Assembly: GCA_003152795.1 (NCBI GenBank)
Contig: PMBA01000348.1
Coordinates: 1 to 9,953, forward strand
Direction: 5' to 3'
DNA: 9,953 nucleotides
DNA from: Acidobacteriaceae bacterium
Lineage (GTDB): Bacteria; Acidobacteriota; Terriglobia; Terriglobales; Acidobacteriaceae
Part shown: positions 1 to 5,090 of the stretch, piece after piece
Layout of the letters: each line of letters opens with the position of its first letter
Numbering within the stretch: the stretch's first letter is position 1
Translations under genes and position numbers: made by a program
The notes under the pieces: model-generated
Told to the model about the DNA's origin: nothing
The model's database searches: none
The model's input: the letters and a program-made list of their open reading frames with translations, nothing else

Positions 1-122
1 AAGGAGCAGCATGGTTCGGCCTTCCTCAGATTGAGGAGTTCGCCGTTGCAGTCGCGGCATTTCCGTTGCCTGCCGATAAGCAGATCAACCTTAGGGGTGG
101 ATTCTGGAAGACCACCAATTGA
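1..122 (+). CDS. C-terminal part of an unrecognised small protein (5' end outside window)
   Basis: An open frame enters from the left edge with codons in phase with position 3 and ends at TGA 120-122. The visible 39 residues begin GAAWFGLPQIEEF and end LRGGFWKTTN. A short helix (PQIEEFAVAVAAFPLP) is followed by a strand-like LRGGFW segment. I cannot assign a family. The next frame starts at TTG 119-121, overlapping this stop, and its protein reads like a natural continuation (LTQEHLAIEIYQIDGRGRIGVQV). The general layout, with a helix, then LRGG(Y/F)W, then a GRG-containing strand pair, then a closing helix, resembles small single-domain proteins often annotated as DUF or immunity-like. That resemblance is from memory only. 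Most likely this is the first half of one gene broken by a one-base deletion between 95 and 119; the alternative is a genuine overlapping gene pair. Confidence 0.55.
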   Translation, partial: GAAWFGLPQIEEFAVAVAAFPLPADKQINLRGGFWKTTN

Positions 123-352
123 CACAGGAACACCTTGCGATTGAGATATACCAGATCGACGGTCGTGGGCGCATCGGAGTACAAGTTCGCGCATCCACGG
201 AATTGTGGGGGAATGAGCGCCAGCAGTCGCAGCTTTCAGCCAGGCTTGAGGTCATAACTTCCTATGAGCGATTGCGACGCTTCAGCGACGATCTGCAACA
301 ACTCGTGAAGGGCCATACGGAAGAGGTTCTGCTCGAAGGTGAATATGTCTGA
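119..352 (+). CDS. Small unrecognised protein, probably the frameshifted 3' half of the preceding gene
   Basis: This 77-codon frame starts at TTG 119-121, which overlaps the TGA stop (120-122) of the upstream frame, and ends at TGA 350-352. GGAAG at 106-110, eight bases before the TTG, could serve as a ribosome binding site, so translational coupling is possible. The same frame is closed upstream by TAG 92-94. The protein has two strand-like segments (LAIEIYQIDGRGRIGVQVRAS and LSARLEVITSY) and a C-terminal helix (YERLRRFSDDLQQLVKG). It has no signal peptide or membrane segment. Joined to the upstream frame it gives one plausible compact alpha/beta domain, which is why I favour a frameshift over two genes. 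Function is unknown; an immunity-like role is a guess from shape only. Confidence 0.6.
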   Translation: MTQEHLAIEIYQIDGRGRIGVQVRASTELWGNERQQSQLSARLEVITSYERLRRFSDDLQQLVKGHTEEVLLEGEYV

Positions 353-462
353 TCGAGCAGTGGTCATGATCTAACAAAGATGAAAGTTGGGAGTTTCATG
401 TTTTCTACTACGCTCGAAGCTCGAACACCGAAAAATTGACACTGACATGCCGGGTACCCTAC

Positions 463-483
463 ACATCGCGCACTTTGCGATGT
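463..483. other. Small dyad beyond the toxin gene
   Basis: ACATCGC (463-469) and GCGATGT (477-483) form a perfect 7-bp stem with a 7-base loop, 12 bases past the vapC-like stop. There is no T-tract on either strand next to it, so it is at best a weak transcript-end structure. The rest of 353-495 shows no gene or convincing signal. Confidence 0.35.
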
Positions 484-495
484 AGAAGCGATCGC

Positions 496-891
496 CTATA
501 GCAACCGCGCCGCCACTCCTTGCGCCTTGAGCATCTCTACGGCCTTCCGGTCAAACGAAACGAACGTCTCCCCGCCGAGCCATTGCCCCTCGTAGGCAAT
601 CACGCCGTCAGCGAAGTCTCCGCCAGCATCGAGCATTGCCAATCCCGCCTCAACTGCCGGGCGGTTCGCTTCGACGTTCCCGGCTTCGAGTAGCTCGCGT
701 ATGGCGGCCGCAATCGCCGATGGTCTGTACCCATAGGCTCGTCGCAGAACCCAGGCAAATTCGCACAGACACGAAATTCCCACGACCAGGACTTCCGCTT
801 TAATCAGGGTTTTGGCGGCAATCTCTGACTGTTTCGGGTCGTCCCGCACAACGGCCCGCACAAGGATGTTGGTATCGACCGCGACCTTCAT
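496..891 (-). CDS. vapC: PIN-domain ribonuclease toxin, VapC family
   Basis: The 131-residue length and sequence fit a single PIN domain, the Mg2+-dependent endoribonuclease fold of VapC toxins, which cut tRNA or rRNA when free of antitoxin. The acidic metal-binding set is visible: D6 in VDTNIL, E44 in CEFAWVL, D95 in GGDFADGVIA (D92 nearby) and D114 in VSFDRKA. The ATG start (889-891) overlaps the antitoxin stop (888-890) as ATGA, so translation is very probably coupled and the toxin depends on the antitoxin transcript. No catalytic residue appears to be missing, so the toxin should be active. The RNA target cannot be read from sequence. Family assignment is strong; the name vapC is generic to the family. 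Confidence 0.93.
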   Translation of the reverse strand: MKVAVDTNILVRAVVRDDPKQSEIAAKTLIKAEVLVVGISCLCEFAWVLRRAYGYRPSAIAAAIRELLEAGNVEANRPAVEAGLAMLDAGGDFADGVIAYEGQWLGGETFVSFDRKAVEMLKAQGVAARLL

Positions 892-1184
892 TTCTTGCCC
901 GCTGAGTTACGGTCTGGCCCGCTTTCGTCGAAAGAAACCTCTCCCGCCCATCCAGCCGCTGCCGCCTCATTCATTTCCTCAATGGTCGCGACCTTCTTTG
1001 TCTTGCCGGCCAACATCCCGATAAAGTTTTCTATCTTCCCAGTCGGCCGCGCCGCTCGAATCACACCCCGGCCATCCGGCAGCAGATCGAGCTCAATCTT
1101 GCCGCCGGGCTTCACACCCAGATGCTCCATGACCTTCTTGCGGAATGTTACTTGGCCTCTGGTGGTGACGGTCAATGTCGCCAT
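888..1184 (-). CDS. vapB: AbrB/SpoVT-fold antitoxin, VapB-like
   Basis: This is the 98-residue antitoxin partner of the downstream PIN toxin. Residues 2-45 (MATLTVTTRGQVTFRKKV..HLGVKPGGKIEL) carry the swapped-hairpin AbrB/MazE/SpoVT DNA-binding signature, including the TTRGQVT and LGVKPGGK motifs. Residues 50-85 (KIENFIGMLAG..TIEEMNEAAAAGWAG) form the amphipathic, flexible segment that in this class wraps the toxin and blocks its active site. The start is supported by GAGGTGA just upstream of the ATG and by a good promoter ending about 20 bases away. The dimeric antitoxin, alone or with toxin, normally represses its own promoter. The pair lies between unrelated genes and the window shows no transposase, so it may be a lone, horizontally acquired module. 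Confidence 0.92.
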   Translation of the reverse strand: MATLTVTTRGQVTFRKKVMEHLGVKPGGKIELDLLPDGRGVIRAARPTGKIENFIGMLAGKTKKVATIEEMNEAAAAGWAGEVSFDESGPDRNSAGKK

Positions 1185-1204
1185 AGTTCACCTCATGCTT
1201 CTCT

Positions 1205-1233
1205 ATTATAATGCACAAATACCTTACTAACAA
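1205..1233 (-). promoter_or_regulatory. Sigma-70-type promoter of the toxin-antitoxin operon
   Basis: On the minus strand, TTGTTA (1228-1233, 4 of 6 to consensus) and TATAAT (1205-1210, perfect) are separated by exactly 17 bases. Transcription would start near 1198, about 13 bases before the antitoxin ATG, leaving room for GAGGTGA. The -10 lies in the palindrome ATTATAAT (1205-1212), which could also be part of the antitoxin operator; that last point is inference. Confidence 0.7.
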
Positions 1234-1300
1234 ATCTCCAGCCAAAGTTGCTGAATCCAAAGGGTCATCTCGCCATTCCAATGATCCAGGCGTTCTGCTT

Positions 1301-1333
1301 TATGCTGAGCTTGCCGTGAAGCGAAGTCGAAAG
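1301..1333. repeat. Possible interrupted dispersed repeat
   Basis: The stretch contains GCTGAGC and GCGAAGTCGAAAG separated by about a dozen bases. These resemble halves of a short repeat (GCTGAGCGAAGTCGAA type) that I associate with acidobacterial genomes. This is recollection, not a measured match, and only one copy is in the window. Confidence 0.25.
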
Positions 1334-1363
1334 GTGGCTCCGTGGTAGATTCAATGTTAAGCA

Positions 1364-2749
1364 ATGACTACGACTTTAGAGACCAAGGCGCAACACTCCG
1401 CAACCGACCTCAAATCCCTTGCCACTGACGTGGTCGCACGCGCGATGAAAGGCGGCGCCACGGCGGCGGAGTGCGTGGTCCGCGAGGGCGACGAATTTTC
1501 GACCGTGGTGCGACTGGGCCAGGTCGAAACGCTGAAGGAGTCGGGCTCGCGCGCCATCGGCGTGCGTGTCTTCTTCGGACAGCGGGCGGCCAGCACGTAT
1601 TCCAGCGATTTTTCCGCAGCCGGCATCGAGCGCATGTTGAAGTCAGCGCTCGAACTGGCGAAGATCACTTCGGAAGATCCACACGCGGGCATTCCCGAAG
1701 CCGGCAAGCTTGGGTCGCTTCCGGGCGACCTCCATCTTTATCACGAGGACGTTTACTCGCTGCCCGGCCCCGAGCGCATCGAGTACGCGCGGCGCGCCGA
1801 AAAGGCCGCGCTGGATGCCGATCCACGCATCAAGAACTCCGAGGGCGGATCGTTCGACGCCGCCACGGGCAGGAAAGTGCTGGCGAATTCTCACGGGTTT
1901 GTCGGCGAATACCGGCGGTCGTATTGTTCGGTGGCGGCTGTGCCCATTGCGCAGGATGAGAACGGCGGCATGCAGCGCGATTACTGGTATTCGGTGGCGC
2001 GCAGCCTGGCGAAGCTGGACTCGGCGGAGCAGGTGGGAAAGGAAGCGGCGCGGCGCACGCTGCGACGCCTGGGTGCGCGCAAGGTGAAGACGGCGCACGT
2101 GCCGGTCGTGCTCGATCCGATGGTGGCGAGCTCGATGCTGGAACACATTTTCGAGGGCGTGAATGGCGACTCGGTGTATCGCGGAGCCTCGTTTCTGGCG
2201 GGCAAACTCGGGCAGACAATTGCGGGAGCGAACGTCACGGTGATCGACGACGGCACCATGCCGGGCGGCTTCGGCACCACGCCCTTCGATGGTGAGGGGA
2301 TTCCGACGCGCCGTACGGTCGTGATTGAGAATGGGATTCTGAAGTCGTATCTGCTGAATACCTATACGGCGAAGAAGTTAGGGCTCGAGACCACGGCCAA
2401 CGCATCTCGGGGACTGGCTGGAACGCCGGGCATCGGTCCAGGAAATTATTTTCTCGAAGCAGGGACGAAAACGCCAAAGCAGATTATCGCGGAGATCAAA
2501 GACGGACTGTATGTCACCGAGTTTCTCGGTCACGGCGCTAACTTGGTAACCGGCGATTACTCGCGGGGCGCCTCCGGCATGTGGATCGTTAATGGAGAGC
2601 TGGCCTATCCGGTCGAAGAGATCACGGTGGCCGGCAATCTCAAAGACATGTTCTGCAATATTTCCGAGATCGGCAGCGACCTGGAATTCCGCGGCAGTGT
2701 GGCCTCGCCGACCATCCGGATTGACGGGGTAACGGTGGGCGGAGAGTAA
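1364..2749 (+). CDS. pmbA: TldE/PmbA family metalloprotease-complex subunit
   Basis: The 461-residue protein matches the TldD/TldE (PmbA) family throughout. In E. coli TldD and TldE form a heterodimeric Zn protease that trims unstructured peptides, including the microcin B17 leader and the CcdA antitoxin. The N-terminal domain (about 1-240) includes GATAAECVV and SRAIGVRVFFGQRAASTYSSDF; the C-terminal beta domain (about 245-461) includes NGILKSYLLNTYTAKKLG, TGDYSRGASG (397-406) and AYPVEEITVAGNLKDMF (414-430). The TldD zinc motif HExxxH is absent: the aligned segment reads SSMLEH (256-261), which identifies the non-catalytic TldE-type subunit. No strong ribosome binding site precedes ATG 1364; M28 is in frame but would remove the conserved first helix. 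No tldD is visible in the window, which is slightly unusual. Cytoplasmic. Confidence 0.92.
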   Translation: MTTTLETKAQHSATDLKSLATDVVARAMKGGATAAECVVREGDEFSTVVRLGQVETLKESGSRAIGVRVFFGQRAASTYSSDFSAAGIERMLKSALELAKITSEDPHAGIPEAGKLGSLPGDLHLYHEDVYSLPGPERIEYARRAEKAALDADPRIKNSEGGSFDAATGRKVLANSHGFVGEYRRSYCSVAAVPIAQDENGGMQRDYWYSVARSLAKLDSAEQVGKEAARRTLRRLGARKVKTAHVPVVLDPMVASSMLEHIFEGVNGDSVYRGASFLAGKLGQTIAGANVTVIDDGTMPGGFGTTPFDGEGIPTRRTVVIENGILKSYLLNTYTAKKLGLETTANASRGLAGTPGIGPGNYFLEAGTKTPKQIIAEIKDGLYVTEFLGHGANLVTGDYSRGASGMWIVNGELAYPVEEITVAGNLKDMFCNISEIGSDLEFRGSVASPTIRIDGVTVGGE

Positions 2750-2882
2750 ACCGTCGAGTAACCTCGGCTATGCAGGGCCGCCGGGCTCGTCCGCCGGAAC
2801 GGAGTGGGGCTTCACCGCAGGGACTTGCGGTTTCGAGAGTTCGAGCGCGCCCGCGCCACACGAGTCTGGAATTAACCTGTTT

Positions 2883-2916
2883 TTAACATTCGTCAAGTCA
2901 TTCACCGTTAACATTC
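2883..2916. promoter_or_regulatory. Direct TTAACATTC repeats upstream of the STAS gene
   Basis: TTAACATTC occurs at 2883-2891 and again at 2908-2916, with starts 25 bases apart, directly before the ATG at 2922. They lie in an AT-rich patch within an otherwise GC-rich intergenic region. A regulator site is possible. I found no convincing -35/-10 pair and no ribosome binding site here. Confidence 0.35.
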
Positions 2917-2921
2917 CATCC

Positions 2922-3266
2922 ATGCCTGAGCAGCCGTTGCACATCGAAGAACTTCCCGGATCGCGGGAGGGAATCCTCATACTGCGCCTTTCGGGACCAC
3001 TGTCACTTGTCAATCTATTCGGCTTTCAGTCGAAGTTGCGGGCGGACAACTCGCGGGCGCTCATTCTGGACTTTACGGATGTCCCGCTGGCGGATTCGGC
3101 GGGTATTGGGGCGCTGGTTGGGGCGTATGTTACGCGACAAAAAGATGGACGCAGCCTGGGGTTGGTGGGCGTGAATCAGCGGATCCATCAGGCGCTGGAA
3201 ATCACGCGGGTGGAAAGCTTCTTTCGTTTCTTCGAGACGGTCGCCGAGGCAGAACAGGCGGCGTGA
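2922..3266 (+). CDS. STAS-domain protein, anti-anti-sigma factor type
   Basis: The 114 residues form one STAS domain and nothing else. The hallmark phosphorylation loop is DFTDVPLADSAGIGALVGAY, with D58-S59 and the following AGIGAL; S59 is the position phosphorylated by anti-sigma kinases in SpoIIAA and RsbV. Strand GILILRLSGPLS (17-28) and the helix after the loop also fit. Such proteins bind an anti-sigma kinase when unphosphorylated and release the sigma factor. No kinase, phosphatase or sigma gene lies nearby, so its partner must be encoded elsewhere; partner switching by a distant gene is common for orphan STAS proteins. Upstream 2750-2921 holds no gene. The start has no clear ribosome binding site, but the next in-frame ATG would remove most of the domain. 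Confidence 0.88.
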   Translation: MPEQPLHIEELPGSREGILILRLSGPLSLVNLFGFQSKLRADNSRALILDFTDVPLADSAGIGALVGAYVTRQKDGRSLGLVGVNQRIHQALEITRVESFFRFFETVAEAEQAA

Positions 3267-3308
3267 AATCGAGAGCTGGGTGTCCCCGCCCGGCGGCTCA
3301 GGGGCCAA

Positions 3309-3330
3309 GGACGGGCGAGGGCGCCGGTCG
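3309..3330. repeat. Degenerate copy of the GGACGGGCG palindrome
   Basis: GGACGGGCG (3309-3317), AGGG, CGCCGGTCG (3322-3330) matches the perfect palindrome inside mnmG at 5615-5636 (GGACGGGCG, AAGG, CGCCCGTCC). The left arm is identical and the right arm has two changes (3326 and 3330). Two copies in 10 kb indicate a dispersed repeat. Confidence 0.6.
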
Positions 3331-3358
3331 CTCCACCGATTCGTCGCTCCACCAATCC
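3327..3358. repeat. 16-bp tandem duplication
   Basis: GTCGCTCCACCGATTC (3327-3342) is followed directly by GTCGCTCCACCAATCC (3343-3358), 14 of 16 bases identical. It lies between the STAS and thioredoxin-like genes and partly overlaps the degenerate palindrome. Confidence 0.7.
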
Positions 3359-3370
3359 AACCGTGATGAC

Positions 3371-3390
3371 CGCGCTGTCTAAGCAGCGCG
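3371..3390 (+). terminator. Possible weak intrinsic terminator after the STAS gene
   Basis: CGCGCTG (3371-3377) pairs perfectly with CAGCGCG (3384-3390) around a 6-base loop and is followed by TTTGCAACTT. The GC-rich stem is good but the T-tract is short, so termination strength is doubtful. Confidence 0.35.
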
Positions 3391-3426
3391 TTTGCAACTT
3401 CCCGATCCCTGATTCATCATCATGGA

Positions 3427-4386
3427 ATGCGTAGTCGAATGGGGAAGGTGGGGTTTGTCATCGCCGGAATCGTGCTTGGGGTTGCTCTGCTGGCGGTTAC
3501 GTTGTCCGCTCAGGCCGACCTGATTGGGGATGTACGCGCCGATCTGGCGCAGAATTCATTTTCCGCAGCTGAGTCGGAACTTCGCATTTATGAGGGTCAG
3601 CATGGCGTCACTCCGGAGTATCTCGAAGCCTTATCGTGGATGGCGCGCGGAGCTGTCGCGACAAAGCGGTGGGAGCAAGCGGCCGCTTATGCCGGAGAGA
3701 CGCGCAGTCTCTGTGAACGGCAACTGGCTACCACCAAACGCAAGCTGGACGCCGAACCACATCTCCCCATCGCCCTGGGCGCCGCCTACGAAGTTCTAGC
3801 TCAGGGAATGACGGAAAAAGGGGAGCACGCGCAAGCGGTGAGGCTGCTGCGTTCGGCATTGGCGCGCTACGGAAATACATCCCTTCAAGCGCGGCTCCGG
3901 AAGAATCTCAACCTGCTCGCCTTGGTCGGTCAACCCGCGCCGCCCTTGCAAGGGACCCAATATCTGGGACCGAAGCCGCCAGCGCTGGCGTCGTTGAAAG
4001 GCTCGCCGGTTCTTTTGTTCTTCTGGGCGCACTGGTGTGCTGACTGCAAAGCCGAAGTCCCGGTCATCGCGCGTTTGCGGCAAGAGTTCGCTCGCGAAGG
4101 TCTGGTGGTGATCGGCCCGACTCAACTCTACGGCTATGCGGCGCAAGGGGCGGAGGCCTCGCCCGCCGAGGAGCGCGCGTATATCGAATCCGTTCGCGCC
4201 AGATACTACGCTGCACTGCCGGACATGGCGGTGCCGTTAAGCAAACAGAATTTCAACGCTTACGGAGCGAGTACGACTCCGACGCTGGTCGTTCTGAATC
4301 GCGCGGGGCAGGTGGCGATGTATCATCCGGGAGCACTTTCGTACGACGAACTGCGCTCGGCTGTGCAACAGGCGGCTGGTCGTTGA
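3427..4386 (+). CDS. Exported thioredoxin-fold protein with TPR-like N-terminal region (TlpA/ResA-like)
   Basis: The 319-residue protein starts with a basic tip and one hydrophobic segment (residues 7-28, KVGFVIAGIVLGVALLAVTL) ending SAQA-D, a plausible signal peptide or membrane anchor. Residues 32-165 are helical, with repeat-like pairs (FSAAESELRIYEGQHG, WEQAAAYAGETRSL, HAQAVRLLRSALARYG) typical of TPR modules. Residues 167-319 are a TlpA/ResA-type thioredoxin domain: VGQPAPPL entry, LLFFWAHWCADCKAEVP with redox cysteines C204 and C207, and the cis-proline loop STTPTLVVL (P285). It probably reduces or oxidises disulfides outside the cytoplasm. The WCADC motif is complete, so activity is expected; the partner is unknown. 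ATG 3427 has no clear ribosome binding site; ATG 3439 (M5) is an equally possible start and keeps the signal sequence. Confidence 0.87.
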   Translation: MRSRMGKVGFVIAGIVLGVALLAVTLSAQADLIGDVRADLAQNSFSAAESELRIYEGQHGVTPEYLEALSWMARGAVATKRWEQAAAYAGETRSLCERQLATTKRKLDAEPHLPIALGAAYEVLAQGMTEKGEHAQAVRLLRSALARYGNTSLQARLRKNLNLLALVGQPAPPLQGTQYLGPKPPALASLKGSPVLLFFWAHWCADCKAEVPVIARLRQEFAREGLVVIGPTQLYGYAAQGAEASPAEERAYIESVRARYYAALPDMAVPLSKQNFNAYGASTTPTLVVLNRAGQVAMYHPGALSYDELRSAVQQAAGR

Positions 4387-4388
4387 CC

Positions 4389-4433
4389 GGAAAAAATCGA
4401 TCGGGAAAGATCGATCCGGGGAAAATGGATCGG
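4389..4433. repeat. Three imperfect tandem GGAAAA-GATCGG units
   Basis: Three consecutive units read GGAAAAAATCGATCGG (4389-4404), GGAAAGATCGATCCGG (4404-4419) and GGAAAATGGATCGG (4420-4433), filling nearly the whole gap between the thioredoxin-like and membrane protein genes. The last unit runs into GGAG (4432-4435), the likely ribosome binding site of the next gene. Confidence 0.65.
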
Positions 4434-4438
4434 AGTGT

Positions 4439-5023
4439 ATGGATCGAAGCGCATTGCTCGGCATGACTACCGGCGCGGCCGTTATGTTTGGCTTCGGAGT
4501 TGTCTGGTTGCTGATCGGGTTGCTTCGCGGACGTCCATCGCCGGCCTGGTTGCGGATCGCTCTTCTTTTAGTGGGCATCGCGCTTGGAGCATCGATCATA
4601 ACCCTGGGCTCGCGGGCTTCGCGGATGGCGCGCGACGCATCTCCGCCGACCGCGCAGCAGATCGCGACCAACCGCCAGGTCGGACTGCACTTTTATGTTA
4701 TTTTCGGCATCGAGTTGGGCGCGATTTTTCTGGCGGTGGTAACACTGAAGGCAATTCACTACCCGGACTATATCCTGTGCGGAATTGCCCTGATCGTAGG
4801 CGTCCATTTCTTCCCGCTGGCGGCCCTGTTTCGAGCGCCCGTGTACTACGGGACGGCATTGGCGGGATGCGCGATCGGCCTGGCCGGATTTTTTGTGGCC
4901 GATCCCGGTGTCCGCCAGAAAGTAGTCGGGATATCGTTCGGCTTGCTGTTGTGGGCAACGGCGGCGTGGATCGCGTGTACCGCGCTTCTTTGGAAAACTC
5001 TGATTAACCTGATTCCGGCGTAG
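4439..5023 (+). CDS. Six-helix integral membrane protein of unknown function
   Basis: The 194 residues contain six hydrophobic stretches long enough to span the membrane: about 9-29, 37-57, 83-104, 111-131, 135-153 and 162-186. A charged loop (GSRASRMARDASPPTAQQIATNRQ, 57-80) separates the first two from the last four. A notable motif is LIVGVHFFPLAALF (118-131) in the fourth helix, followed by the small-residue helix YYGTALAGCAIGLAGFF. I do not recognise a named family. The ATG at 4439 follows GGAG (4432-4435) at a short distance; M9 (4463) is an alternative start just before the first helix. A different reading frame over 4435-5007 is an unlikely competitor because its product is arginine-rich and lacks membrane helices. 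It may be cotranscribed with the upstream gene, 52 bases away. Confidence 0.8.
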   Translation: MDRSALLGMTTGAAVMFGFGVVWLLIGLLRGRPSPAWLRIALLLVGIALGASIITLGSRASRMARDASPPTAQQIATNRQVGLHFYVIFGIELGAIFLAVVTLKAIHYPDYILCGIALIVGVHFFPLAALFRAPVYYGTALAGCAIGLAGFFVADPGVRQKVVGISFGLLLWATAAWIACTALLWKTLINLIPA

Positions 5024-5027
5024 TTTT

Positions 5028-5051
5028 AAAAAAGGGCCTGGCTTTCAGCCA
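5028..5051 (-). terminator. Possible intrinsic terminator for mnmG
   Basis: Read on the minus strand, TGGCT-GAA-AGCCA (5051-5039) forms a 5-bp hairpin, followed by GGCCC and six T residues (A-run at 5028-5033). The stem is short and a 5-base gap precedes the T-tract, so it is only a candidate. It sits between convergent genes. Confidence 0.4.
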
Positions 5052-5090
5052 TGCGGTCAGAACCCGCCACCAGCGGTCTTGGAGCCGGGG

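Noticed and set aside
488..495. GCGATCGC, the cyanobacterial HIP1 octamer
   Set aside because: I saw only one copy; HIP1 is meaningful only when highly abundant, so this is probably chance.
1..1184. Defence or toxin-immunity island at the left edge
   Set aside because: Only one toxin-antitoxin pair and one unassigned small gene are present; there is no effector, transposase or other defence gene to support it.
1364..2749. Peptide-natural-product (microcin-like) maturation cluster around the TldE subunit
   Set aside because: No precursor peptide, cyclodehydratase or exporter gene is visible nearby; TldE is a common housekeeping protein.
4435..5007. GTG-started frame overlapping the membrane protein gene
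   Set aside because: Its product is arginine-rich and low in hydrophobic helices, while the overlapping frame gives six clean membrane segments.
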